Shown: positions 44,611-52,677 of the stretch, in pieces
How the letters are laid out: the number at the start of each line of letters is the position of its first letter
Numbering within the stretch: position 1 is the stretch's first letter
Translations under genes and position numbers: made by a program
Notes under the pieces: model-generated
The model's input: the letters and a program-made list of their open reading frames with translations, nothing else
Database searches by the model: none
Told to the model about the DNA's origin: nothing
From: Roseburia faecis
GTDB lineage: Bacteria; Bacillota; Clostridia; Lachnospirales; Lachnospiraceae
Assembly (NCBI RefSeq): GCF_001406815.1
Contig: NZ_CVRR01000019.1
Coordinates: forward strand, 248,001-312,000
Length of the DNA: 64,000 nucleotides
Direction: 5' to 3'

Positions 44611-45165
44611 TTATACTGTAAGAATTTCATCCGACTTGGCATCCACAGCCTTGTCAATCTGTGCAACATACTGATCGGTCAGTTTCTGGATTCCGTCTTC
44701 GAGATCCTTGATCTCGTCCTCAGAAATATCCTCCGCCTTGCCTACTTTTTTGAAATGATCCATCGCATCTCTGCGGATATTTCTCACAGCGACCTTGGCA
44801 CCCTCACCTTTTTTCTTAATATCTTTTGCCAGCTCTTTTCTTCGCTCTTCGGTCAGTTCCGGAAATACCAGACGAATCAGTTTTCCGTCATTCGTCGGGT
44901 TAATTCCCAGATCCGAACTGAGAATGGCTTTTTCAATTTCTTTTACCATAGATGCTTCCCATGGCTGAATCTGAATCATTCTCGGCTCTGGAACACTGAC
45001 ATTTGCAACGCTCTGAATCGGAGACGGTGTTCCGTAATAATCAACACGAAGTTTGTCCAACACATGCGGATTCGCACGTCCTGCGCGGATTCCCGCGAAC
45101 TCCTCATTTAAATTGGCAAGGGATTTCTCCATTTTATCCTGAAAAATCTGTAATCTCTCGTCCAT
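44611..45165 (-). CDS. frr: Ribosome recycling factor
   Basis: A 184-residue RRF, which splits post-termination ribosomes with EF-G. Family segments GRANPHVLDKLRVDYYGTPSPIQ and RIPLPELTEERR-like VFPELTEERRKELAK are clear. SD AGGAGG. It lies 13 nt after pyrH. Confidence 0.97.
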   Translation of the reverse strand: MDERLQIFQDKMEKSLANLNEEFAGIRAGRANPHVLDKLRVDYYGTPSPIQSVANVSVPEPRMIQIQPWEASMVKEIEKAILSSDLGINPTNDGKLIRLVFPELTEERRKELAKDIKKKGEGAKVAVRNIRRDAMDHFKKVGKAEDISEDEIKDLEDGIQKLTDQYVAQIDKAVDAKSDEILTV

Positions 45166-45178
45166 ATACTATATCCTC

Positions 45179-45877
45179 CTAGTCCACAGTAACGACGGTT
45201 CCGTTGAACTGGCCGTTTACCGCGTTTACAATGCTGTTCGTTTCACCAAGTCCGAATACATACATTGGAATGTGGTTTTCCATGCACATTACGGATGCTG
45301 TCAAATCAACGACCGCAAGTTTTTTATCAATGACTTCCTGAATGGAAACCTGATCATATTTCTTAGCGGATGGATTTACTTTCGGATCGCTGTCATATAC
45401 ACCATCGATTGCCTTGGCAAGATAAATTCCATCTGCTTCAATCTCTACCGCACGAAGTACCGTTGCCGTATCAGTTGAGAAATATGGATGTCCGGTACCA
45501 CCTGCAAAAAATACAACCATGTTATGTGCAAAATATTTATTTGCACGATCCTTGGAATATAACTTTGTGATAGATCCGCACTCAAACGGGGTAAGCACGG
45601 AAGTCATCATTCCAACGGAACGGAAAATTTCTGACACATAAATACAGTTCATAACCGTAGCAAGCATACCGATCTGATCGGCTTTTGTACGGTCGATCGT
45701 CTCACTGGTACGTCCTCTCCAGAAGTTTCCTCCTCCGATGACAATACCAACCTGTACCCCTGCATCTACCAATTGCTTTACCTGCTTTGCAACAACCGTA
45801 ACTGTCGGCTCATCAAATCCATGATGCTTGTCCCCGGCCAGTGCCTCTCCACTGAGTTTTAATAAAATACGTTTCAT
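45179..45877 (-). CDS. pyrH: UMP kinase
   Basis: A 232-residue amino-acid-kinase-fold UMP kinase. N-terminal LKLSGEALAGD, GIVIGGGNFWRG, and the nucleotide site FFAGGTGHPYFSTDTA are conserved. It makes UDP for RNA and wall precursors and is normally regulated by GTP and UTP. It lies between the bactofilin gene and frr. Confidence 0.97.
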   Translation of the reverse strand: MKRILLKLSGEALAGDKHHGFDEPTVTVVAKQVKQLVDAGVQVGIVIGGGNFWRGRTSETIDRTKADQIGMLATVMNCIYVSEIFRSVGMMTSVLTPFECGSITKLYSKDRANKYFAHNMVVFFAGGTGHPYFSTDTATVLRAVEIEADGIYLAKAIDGVYDSDPKVNPSAKKYDQVSIQEVIDKKLAVVDLTASVMCMENHIPMYVFGLGETNSIVNAVNGQFNGTVVTVD

Positions 45878-45901
45878 CGTATCTGTCTCCTATGATTAAT
45901 T

Positions 45902-46735
45902 TTACTTTCCGTCAAAAAGTCCCTGTACATCAATATCAGCATAACACTGAGAGCAGAAACCTTCGATTACTGCACCGTTATTAATCTGTACGGAACGGGA
46001 TTTGATATTTCCCATGACTACTGCAGATGTATCAACAACAACAGGTCCCTGTACATCGATATCACCCTTGATTGCACCTGCAATAACTGCAGAAGCTGCT
46101 GCAATATTACCAATGATCACAGAACCGGCTCCAATCTTAACTGTACCGGAACTTACAACTTCTCCCTCAACTTTTGCCACATCAGCAAAAAACTCTGAAG
46201 CTGCACTGTTTCCGTTAATGGTTCCGGTTACAACCAGCTTACCATTACAGGTTACATTTCCGTTGATGGTTCCCTGAATATCAAATGATCCGTCAGACGC
46301 GATATCACCGGTCAGAACAGTTCCTGCGGTTATAACAGATGTCTCATCTGAAACTGCATCCGGATTCACTTTGTTATTCATCACTGGTGCTGTTGGCTTT
46401 GGGGTTTCCATTGTTGTGTCGCTCATAATTTTTTTCTCCTCATTAAATGTATTGATTACCGGGTCCACAGCTGGTGTGATCACCGGTTTTTTATCCTCTT
46501 TGTGAATTGGTGGAAGCTCCGACTCTAACTTTTGTGTATCAGACCCGTCATCCTTCTGTACCTGCTCCAGTAAACCATCCAGTTTGGATAATTCGGATTT
46601 CACATCCACATCTTCTCCCAGAGTGTTAACTACCAGATCTTCTGCTTTGTTTTCTTTTTCCGGAGCGTCTGCTCCCGGCATCATTTCATTGACCGCCTGA
46701 GAAAAATCATCCTTAAAATCTTTAAATAATCCCAT
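45902..46735 (-). CDS. Bactofilin (polymer-forming cytoskeletal protein)
   Basis: A 277-residue bactofilin. An acidic, low-complexity N-terminal half (about 1-125) precedes the right-handed beta-helix DUF583 domain (about 130-265) with short hydrophobic repeats such as GTINGNVTCNGKLVVTGTI and VIGNIAAASAVIAGAIKGDI. It polymerises without nucleotide and scaffolds wall or envelope enzymes in other bacteria. Start ATG 46735 behind GGAGG. It lies 23 nt after the deacetylase-like gene; this pair sits inside the usual tsf-pyrH junction. Confidence 0.92.
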   Translation of the reverse strand: MGLFKDFKDDFSQAVNEMMPGADAPEKENKAEDLVVNTLGEDVDVKSELSKLDGLLEQVQKDDGSDTQKLESELPPIHKEDKKPVITPAVDPVINTFNEEKKIMSDTTMETPKPTAPVMNNKVNPDAVSDETSVITAGTVLTGDIASDGSFDIQGTINGNVTCNGKLVVTGTINGNSAASEFFADVAKVEGEVVSSGTVKIGAGSVIIGNIAAASAVIAGAIKGDIDVQGPVVVDTSAVVMGNIKSRSVQINNGAVIEGFCSQCYADIDVQGLFDGK

Positions 46736-46758
46736 CGTGCTTCCTCCACTCATACTAC

Positions 46759-47721
46759 TTATTCAACACTATCTGCCTTGATATATTGAATGACTTTTGT
46801 ATTTTCATCAATCGGCAGAATCTCAGCTTTCATCTGTTGCAGTTTCTGAATCAAAGGTTCCAGAGCCTCTACCGTTGTTGACTTGTCATCTCCGTCGTGT
46901 AATAACACAACCGAGGTTTTGTATCTTTTTACTCCTTCTGTCACATTTGTCACAACATCATCCACCGTATAATCCGATGAAGTATCTCCTGCGGAAACGT
47001 TCCAGTCAAAGTATGTAATTCCCTTTTCATTTAAGACACGAACGAATTCAGCCATATTTACATTGCTGATCTCATTGCTGCTTCCTCCCGGAAAACGATA
47101 ATAGAGACTATTGACTCCCGTAACGTCTTTCAGATATGAGGAAATCTTATCAAAATCCTGTTCAAATGCCTCTGTGGAGGCATATATTGTACTGTATTTG
47201 TTGGAAAAGGAATGCATTCCAAGTGTATGTCCGTCTTTTACAATCCTCTTATAGACCTCCTGCATATCCTTGGAATCATCCCCTACTACGAAAAAAGTTG
47301 CTTTTACTCCGTATTTATCCAATACGTCGAGAATCTTGTCCGTATTTTCATCTGGTCCACCGTCAAAAGTAAGATATACTTTATGTGCATCTCCCTCTTT
47401 TGCCATATTGTCCCCGGAATCAATCCCCGTCACAACTTTATCGTAAGCAGATTTCTGTGTCTCCTGCCCACTGCTTTCTGTATCCGCAGCCTGCACATTT
47501 TCAGAATCCGGAATATTTTGCGAAACGGTTGTCTGTCCCGCTTTCTCCAGTCTCTTTACATGGCTGCTCAAACGTGCTACCTGCACCGTCAGAAGGATAA
47601 TTGCCAACAGTGAGACAAGCATCCATACCGTAATCGTCACAATGATTCCCGTCTTCATACGGTTGATGCGATTTCTCCTCTGGCGCTGCTGCTCCAAAGC
47701 TTCTGAATCTTTTGTACTCAT
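46759..47721 (-). CDS. Membrane-anchored polysaccharide deacetylase homologue with altered metal site
   Basis: A 320-residue NodB-fold protein with one N-terminal transmembrane helix (about 24-46), a coiled linker and a catalytic-type domain (about 113-310). Motif 1 reads TFDGGPD, where Gly121 replaces the metal-binding Asp of TFDDGP. Motif 2 reads HSFSN, where Asn174 replaces the second His of HSxxH. The catalytic base Asp120 and His170 remain, as do RFPGGSS and later LLHDGD. Activity may be lost or changed. Co-transcribed with a bactofilin, so it may be part of an envelope scaffold. Confidence 0.88.
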   Translation of the reverse strand: MSTKDSEALEQQRQRRNRINRMKTGIIVTITVWMLVSLLAIILLTVQVARLSSHVKRLEKAGQTTVSQNIPDSENVQAADTESSGQETQKSAYDKVVTGIDSGDNMAKEGDAHKVYLTFDGGPDENTDKILDVLDKYGVKATFFVVGDDSKDMQEVYKRIVKDGHTLGMHSFSNKYSTIYASTEAFEQDFDKISSYLKDVTGVNSLYYRFPGGSSNEISNVNMAEFVRVLNEKGITYFDWNVSAGDTSSDYTVDDVVTNVTEGVKRYKTSVVLLHDGDDKSTTVEALEPLIQKLQQMKAEILPIDENTKVIQYIKADSVE

Positions 47722-47752
47722 CCTGTTCCTCCACCGGGAAATATCCTTTTCT

Positions 47753-47780
47753 ATTTTAACATATTTTGAAAACTTGTAAA
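47753..47780 (-). promoter_or_regulatory. Promoter of deacetylase-like/bactofilin unit
   Basis: Minus strand TTTACA (47780-47775), 16-nt spacer, TAAAAT (47758-47753), just below the tsf terminator. Confidence 0.55.
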
Positions 47781-47812
47781 GATTTAATTCCCTGTTGTTG
47801 TAAAATTGTTAT

Positions 47813-47860
47813 AAAAAAGGAGCCACGGTTTCTTTATTTTTCCAAAACCACGACTCCTTT
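47813..47860 (-). terminator. Terminator of rpsB-tsf
   Basis: A 16-nt imperfect stem (47845-47860 with 47816-47831; one mismatch, several G-U pairs), 13-nt loop, and a T-run on the minus strand. Confidence 0.75.
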
Positions 47861-47893
47861 TGTGTTTTCACACAGCTTGACTCTGTGAACGGA

Positions 47894-48976
47894 TTATGCG
47901 TTCATCTGTGCAGCAACTTCTGCTGCGAAATCTTCCTGTTTCTTTTCCATACCCTCGCCAACTTCGAAACGAATCATCTTGGTGATTTTAAAATTCTTGG
48001 AAACAGACTCAAGATACTTAGCTACGGACTGCTTGCCATCTTCCGCCTTAACGTATGTCTGATCAAGAAGGCAGATCTCCTTTAACTGCTTGGATACACG
48101 ACCTTCTACAAGACCGCCGAACATCTTCTCAGCAGTGATAGATGCCTTATCTGCCATAGCCAGCTCACCCAGCTGAACCTTTGCAGCATCGGAAAGGAAA
48201 TTCCAGACATAATTCATATTGCTCTTATGCTCTTCGAAGTTATTGATATCCTCATCACTCCATACCTTCTCGCCGATTGCCTTGTCCAGTAATTTGTTTA
48301 AGATAGGCTTTGGAAGAGTTGTTGCATCGTTTAATGCGCTGTCAATTGTGATCTCTTTGATCTTTGCAAGTTCCTCAGCGGAAATATCGTTTCTGCTGAT
48401 ATACTGTGGGTTCATTGCAGCAACCTGCATAGCAATGTTTGTAAGAGCCTCTTTTGCAGCATCATCAGATGCACCGTCTGCAGCGATAACAACACCGATT
48501 CTTCCGCCACCGTGAATATAAGAAGCAACAGCATCACCGGTTACCTTTGCGAATCTGCGCACAGATAACTTCTCTCCGATTGTTGCTGTCTTCTCAACAA
48601 GCAGATCACTGAGTCCGTTTGTAGCAAGAAGTGCCTCGATATCTTCGCCGTTTGCTCCACCGTTTAAATCAGAAGCAAGTGCTGTATCTGCAACTGTCTG
48701 AACAAACTCCTGGAATGTTTCATTTTTAGCAACGAAATCTGTCTCTGAGTTAACCTCAGCTACAACAGCAACATTTCCGTTTACTGCAACTCTTGCGATA
48801 CCTTCCGCAGCGATTCTGCTCTGCTTCTTTTCCATCTTGGCTGCACCGCTTTTTTTCAAAACGTCAACAGCGGCATCCATATCTCCGTTTGTCTCTGTCA
48901 GAGCTTTCTTACAATCCATCATGCCTGCGCCTGTCATCTCACGCAGTTCCTTAACCATAGCAGCAGTAATTGCCAT
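47894..48976 (-). CDS. tsf: Elongation factor Ts
   Basis: A 360-residue nucleotide exchange factor for EF-Tu. UBA-like N-domain ITAAMVKELREMTGAGMMDCKKAL, the SETDFVAKN core motif and IAMQVAAMNPQYI are intact. It is about 60-70 residues longer than typical EF-Ts (about 290-305); the extra length appears to lie in the C-terminal dimerisation half (ALNDATTLPKPILNKLLD to NNFEEHKSNMNYVWNF). Start ATG 48976 behind GGAGG. Second gene after rpsB. Confidence 0.96.
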   Translation of the reverse strand: MAITAAMVKELREMTGAGMMDCKKALTETNGDMDAAVDVLKKSGAAKMEKKQSRIAAEGIARVAVNGNVAVVAEVNSETDFVAKNETFQEFVQTVADTALASDLNGGANGEDIEALLATNGLSDLLVEKTATIGEKLSVRRFAKVTGDAVASYIHGGGRIGVVIAADGASDDAAKEALTNIAMQVAAMNPQYISRNDISAEELAKIKEITIDSALNDATTLPKPILNKLLDKAIGEKVWSDEDINNFEEHKSNMNYVWNFLSDAAKVQLGELAMADKASITAEKMFGGLVEGRVSKQLKEICLLDQTYVKAEDGKQSVAKYLESVSKNFKITKMIRFEVGEGMEKKQEDFAAEVAAQMNA

Positions 48977-49013
48977 CTTTTTTTCCTCCAATTCTCGAAT
49001 GATTATGCAAAAA

Positions 49014-49742
49014 TTATTCTTCTACTGTCTCCTCAGCAGCTTCTGCAGCAACTTCCTCAGTTCCCTGCTTTGCCTCGATAACAGCATCTGCCATCTTGGA
49101 AACGATAAGCTTAACGGCTCTGATTGCATCATCATTACCTGGGATTACATAATCTAACTCGTCCGGATCACAGTTTGTATCAGCAATACCGATCAGTGTG
49201 ATTCCTAAAGACTGTGCTTCCTGTACGCAGATTCTCTCCTTCTTAGGATCTACGATAAAGATAGCGTCAGGAATTCTCTTCATATCCTTGATTCCGCCAA
49301 GGTTCTTCTCTAACTTATCCCACTCTTTTTTCAGTGCAATAACTTCCTTCTTTGGCAGAACATCAAATGTTCCATCTTCAGACATGGTCTCGATTTCTTT
49401 CAGACGTGCAATACGGCTCTGGATGGTTCTGAAGTTTGTAAGCATTCCACCTAACCATCTCTCATTTACATAGTACATTCCGCAACGCTCTGCCTCAGTC
49501 TTAATAGCATCCTGTGCCTGCTTCTTTGTACCAACGAAAAGAATGGTACCACCCTGAGCAGCGATATCGGAAATTGCATCATATGCCTCATCTACCTTGC
49601 CAACAGACTTCTGTAAGTCAATGATGTAGATACCGTTACGTTCTGTGTAGATGTATGGAGCCATTTTAGGGTTCCATCTTCTTGTCTGATGTCCGAAATG
49701 AACACCTGCCTCAAGTAACTGTTTCATAGAAATTACGCTCAT
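49014..49742 (-). CDS. rpsB: 30S ribosomal protein S2
   Basis: A 242-residue S2. Family start [20 protein letters not shown] at ATG 49742 behind GGAGG; a longer open frame to 49832 covers the leader hairpin and is rejected. [16 protein letters not shown] and [23 protein letters not shown] are intact. The C-terminal tail is Glu/Ala-rich. First gene of rpsB-tsf, immediately after the motility operon, as in Bacillus subtilis. Confidence 0.97.
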   Translation of the reverse strand: MSVISMKQLLEAGVHFGHQTRRWNPKMAPYIYTERNGIYIIDLQKSVGKVDEAYDAISDIAAQGGTILFVGTKKQAQDAIKTEAERCGMYYVNERWLGGMLTNFRTIQSRIARLKEIETMSEDGTFDVLPKKEVIALKKEWDKLEKNLGGIKDMKRIPDAIFIVDPKKERICVQEAQSLGITLIGIADTNCDPDELDYVIPGNDDAIRAVKLIVSKMADAVIEAKQGTEEVAAEAAEETVEE

Positions 49743-49790
49743 TTTAATTACCTCCGTTTGGTTGATTTCTTCCATGTACTTCCTATTAGT

Positions 49791-49825
49791 CTGCCACCGG
49801 AAAAGCGTAGATCCGGCACCGGCAG
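49791..49825 (-). promoter_or_regulatory. Leader hairpin of rpsB
   Basis: A two-tier hairpin: outer CTGCC/GGCAG and inner CCGGA/TCCGG around a short loop, in the about 115-nt leader between promoter and rpsB. Its position suits an autoregulatory binding site for S2, which I infer only. Confidence 0.45.
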
Positions 49826-49843
49826 CTTCCATACATGTGTTTA

Positions 49844-49886
49844 ATAAAATTTAAAGCCTTTGGCATTATATCATACCAAAGGCTTT
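49844..49886 (-). terminator. Terminator of the motility operon
   Basis: An 11-bp perfect stem (49876-49886 with 49853-49863) with a 12-nt loop, followed on the minus strand by AAATTTTATT. The tail is only moderately T-rich. The loop and 5' arm also contain the rpsB promoter. Confidence 0.65.
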
Positions 49887-49893
49887 CATGCAA
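49865..49893 (-). promoter_or_regulatory. Promoter of rpsB, embedded in a terminator
   Basis: Minus strand TTGCAT (49893-49888), 17-nt spacer, TATAAT (49870-49865) with TGA just upstream, an extended -10. The spacer is the 5' arm of the terminator and the -10 is its loop. Confidence 0.75.
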
Positions 49894-49904
49894 GCTTTAT
49901 TATA

Positions 49905-50543
49905 CTATTTTTTTGTCAGTACTTTCGCAATCTCGCTATAGTTCATTCCCTTTTCCAGCGTAAATGTCCCCACACGGATATATCTTGCATAATTGTGATC
50001 CTGCATATATTTGCGGAAATCTTCCGCATCCTTGACAAGTCCTTTCTCCTGCAGATCCTGTGCAATCTCCCTGCACACTTCTCCGCCTTTTATTGTAATG
50101 GAGACTTTTTCCTTTTTTGTTTCTTCCTTCTCGGTCTCCTGCGCTTTTTTCTTCTCTTCTTCTTTCTTTTGAGAGTCCTGTGTTTTTTTCTTTTCTTCCG
50201 CCTTTTTCTCCGACTCTTTTGATGTGTCATTCTGTTCCGAAGAAGTATCACGCTCCGTCTGTTTTTGTGTATCGTTCTGCGGAACCTTCTGTGTCACTGC
50301 CTGTGTCGTTCTTTGTGTATCCGGAAGATTCGTTTCCTTTACCGGAAGTTCTGTTGTCTGCGTTTCTGCTTCCTGCGTCTGTGTGTCATCCGGCATGATC
50401 ATTCCAAGTTCCGAAGCTCTCTGCATAGCTTTTTCATCCGACATTGCTCCGCCGTGTGCATGTAACGATACAATAAATACCAGCGAGGCAACCAGAATTC
50501 CAAGTCCGCAGCCACGTAAATAATATTTAAATCTCACTGACAT
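49905..50543 (-). CDS. Membrane protein with MltG-like (YceG) N-domain fold at its C-terminus
   Basis: A 212-residue protein. One N-terminal membrane helix (about 12-30) precedes a long Thr/Gln/Glu/Lys low-complexity stalk (about 50-145). The C-terminal domain of about 65 residues (ITIKGGEVCREIAQDLQEKG, RVGTFTLEKGMNYSEIAKVL) resembles the LysM-like segment of MltG. The lytic transglycosylase catalytic domain is absent. It may bind peptidoglycan outside the membrane. It overlaps the preceding gene by 17 nt and ends the motility operon. Confidence 0.65.
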   Translation of the reverse strand: MSVRFKYYLRGCGLGILVASLVFIVSLHAHGGAMSDEKAMQRASELGMIMPDDTQTQEAETQTTELPVKETNLPDTQRTTQAVTQKVPQNDTQKQTERDTSSEQNDTSKESEKKAEEKKKTQDSQKKEEEKKKAQETEKEETKKEKVSITIKGGEVCREIAQDLQEKGLVKDAEDFRKYMQDHNYARYIRVGTFTLEKGMNYSEIAKVLTKK

Positions 50544-51210
50544 CTTCCCCTTTGTATAATCCGATCACCAGCTTCACTTCTCCAAGCCCCCGTCCCAGCT
50601 TACGGGCAATTTCCACATCAGACACTCCGTTTTGATGAAGTGCAAGTACCTGATCGTTGAAGCTTCCGTTATCGGTTTCCTCTGCCACAGATGCTTTTGG
50701 TGAAATCTGCTGCGGCTGTTCCTCCACAGGCTCTGACACTTCCGTTCTTGCCGGTTCAGGCTCTTTTACCGTTTCCGTCAGATGTGTCATCATTTCATCC
50801 TGTGTATGTTTTACCTGCTCCGAAAACTGTTGTAGCTGCGATGCAAGCCCGGTCAGTTCCGTATGCTTGTCATTGAGCATATTATATAAAAAGAGAATTT
50901 CATTATGCGTTTTATTCATTGATTCAATCACCGTATTGGAATATTCGTTGATTGCCATAATTTTCTCATTCGTTTCTTTTTCCATCAGACGCTTGGCATT
51001 CTCCTGGGACTGTTCTACCACTGCATCGATTGCATCTTCTACCTTGTCATTTGCATTTTTCAGTTCCCGCTCGACAATAATCTTTAATTCCTTCTCACTT
51101 AATCTGGTTATCTCCTGTACATCTTTCGGGGTAAGTTTTTCCTGAACAAAAAAGCTTACGAGAACAAAAATGATTCCAACCAGAATCAGTGTAATTTCCA
51201 CACCCGTCAT
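50527..51210 (-). CDS. DUF6115-like membrane coiled-coil protein in the SwrB position
   Basis: A 227-residue protein: an N-terminal membrane helix (about 5-24), long charged coiled coil (about 30-140), Pro/Glu linker, and a C-terminal helix-turn-helix (VLALHQNGVSDVEIARKLGR then GLGEVKLVIGLYKG). It occupies the place of swrB in Bacillus subtilis (sigD-swrB-rpsB). SwrB there has the same helix plus coiled-coil plan and promotes flagellar basal body assembly. Homology is not provable here; the role is inferred from position. Confidence 0.65.
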   Translation of the reverse strand: MTGVEITLILVGIIFVLVSFFVQEKLTPKDVQEITRLSEKELKIIVERELKNANDKVEDAIDAVVEQSQENAKRLMEKETNEKIMAINEYSNTVIESMNKTHNEILFLYNMLNDKHTELTGLASQLQQFSEQVKHTQDEMMTHLTETVKEPEPARTEVSEPVEEQPQQISPKASVAEETDNGSFNDQVLALHQNGVSDVEIARKLGRGLGEVKLVIGLYKGEDVSEI

Positions 51211-51220
51211 ATATTTTCCC

Positions 51221-51532
51221 TCAGATTTTCATATCAAAACTGCCGCCAACCGGATTGCCACCCGTCCGCTTCGTTTCTTTGTTTGTTTTTTTTCTCACAG
51301 ATCCCTGTTTTTTATATTTGTTTTTTCCTTCTTCCCTGGCATCCGTGTGATTATCCAGCTGCTCATTTTCTTCCGGATGGATGACCTGATGATGCAGAAC
51401 ATCCTCCCTGTGATCCACCTGCACCTGAATATTCTGCTGATCCACCATCGGTTTTGTATCCTGCTGGTTTTTAAATGTCTCGATGTCTGCGGTACGCTGT
51501 ATCGTAGCATAATTGATTGGTGCAATTGCCAT
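51221..51532 (-). CDS. Uncharacterised 103-residue motility-operon protein
   Basis: A soluble, very polar protein without membrane segment. It starts MAIAPINYATIQRTADIETF, has a Gln/His/Asp-rich middle with many acidic residues and a Lys-rich C-terminus ending GGNPVGGSFDMKI. No family is recognised. SD AGGAG. It lies 10 nt after sigD and 10 nt before the DUF6115-like gene, so it belongs to the operon. Confidence 0.7.
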   Translation of the reverse strand: MAIAPINYATIQRTADIETFKNQQDTKPMVDQQNIQVQVDHREDVLHHQVIHPEENEQLDNHTDAREEGKNKYKKQGSVRKKTNKETKRTGGNPVGGSFDMKI

Positions 51533-51542
51533 AGATCCGCTC

Positions 51543-52307
51543 CTACTCCGTCAGAATATTCATATAAACACCCATTTTTTTACGCATCTTGTTTAATGCT
51601 TTGGTATGTAACTGGGAAATACGTGATTCTGACACTTCCAATATTTTACTGATTTCTTTTAGGGTCATATCTTCATAATAATAAAGTTCAATAACGCGCC
51701 GCTCTTTCTCCGTCAGAAGTTCCAGGGATTCCGCCAGTTTTTCTTTTAATTCTGCTTCCTCCACCACTTCTTCCGGCTGTGAAAACCGGACCGGATGCGC
51801 CGAATCAATCATTGGCTCCGAACCGTTTTCTTCAAATTCATTCAAAGACACAACATTGGTCACCTTAAGCTGTGTCTGCCAGCTGCACAGTTCCTCATCC
51901 GTCAGCCCCAGCTGCTTTGCAAGTTCTTCATCCGAAGCTGTTTTACCGGTCCTCATCTCGATCTGTTTCATCGCTTCATCAATTTTGCGCTGTCGCTGTC
52001 TTACGCTTCTTGGAATCCAGTCCATTTTACGAATCTGGTCTAAAATAGCACCACGAATCCGCAAACTCGCATATGTTTCAAATTTTACATTTTTTTCCAG
52101 ATCAAATTTATCAATTGCGTCAATCAGTCCGAAAATCCCATAACTGACCAAATCATCATATTCCACATTGTGTCCAAGATACATGCTGAGTCTTCCCGCT
52201 ACGAGTTTTACAAGCTGCGCATATTCAATTATCAGCTGTTCTCTGGTCTCCTGCGTTTTCTTCTGACGATACGCATCCCAGAGTTTTTCTTTATCCGCAG
52301 TTTTCAT
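51543..52307 (-). CDS. sigD: Motility sigma factor SigD/FliA
   Basis: A 254-residue sigma-28. Region 2 (NVEYDDLVSYGIFGLIDAID, FETYASLRIRGAILDQIRKMDW), region 3 (QLGLTDEELCSWQTQLK) and region 4 (LTEKERRVIELYYYEDMTLK, EVSESRISQLHTKAL) are complete. It directs RNA polymerase to late flagellar and chemotaxis promoters. It lies near the end of the operon as in Bacillus. SD is GGGGCGG, somewhat distant. Confidence 0.96.
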   Translation of the reverse strand: MKTADKEKLWDAYRQKKTQETREQLIIEYAQLVKLVAGRLSMYLGHNVEYDDLVSYGIFGLIDAIDKFDLEKNVKFETYASLRIRGAILDQIRKMDWIPRSVRQRQRKIDEAMKQIEMRTGKTASDEELAKQLGLTDEELCSWQTQLKVTNVVSLNEFEENGSEPMIDSAHPVRFSQPEEVVEEAELKEKLAESLELLTEKERRVIELYYYEDMTLKEISKILEVSESRISQLHTKALNKMRKKMGVYMNILTE

Positions 52308-52330
52308 CTACATCATTCCGCCCCGGTTAA

Positions 52331-52666
52331 TTACTTTGTTTGTTGTTCCTCCTGAACCTCCGGCTGCTCCTGCGACTGCTCCTGTGCATCTTTGGCCTGT
52401 TCAGTTTTTTCCTGTTCCTCAGAGCTTTCCGCTTCCTGCTCCTCTTTAGACTCTTCCGTTTCTTCCCCGTTCTGGTCATCTTCCATATCCTTGAAGTTTC
52501 GGTCAATGATCATTTTTACCACACAACCGATCACATAAAACAGGACAAGTACCAGTAACAGCTGTCTTGTAAAATTCCAAAGTGACATGTGCGTAAGAAT
52601 TGCAATCACACAGTCAATAAACCCTGCCGCCAACATAATAATAGCCGGTACACCATTGGTTTTCAT
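52331..52666 (-). CDS. Small membrane protein with acidic tail, motility operon
   Basis: 111 residues: two hydrophobic helices (about 6-26 and 33-53), then about 55 almost purely Glu/Gln/Asp/Lys residues. No recognised family. SD AGAGGGG. It lies between cheD and sigD; relatives of this kind are frequent in clostridial flagellar operons but unassigned to my knowledge. Confidence 0.7.
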   Translation of the reverse strand: MKTNGVPAIIMLAAGFIDCVIAILTHMSLWNFTRQLLLVLVLFYVIGCVVKMIIDRNFKDMEDDQNGEETEESKEEQEAESSEEQEKTEQAKDAQEQSQEQPEVQEEQQTK

Positions 52667-52677
52667 CTTCTGCCCCT

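Noticed and set aside
49743-49832. N-terminal extension of S2 by 30 residues
   Set aside because: It covers the leader hairpin; ATG 49742 has a strong SD and matches the family.
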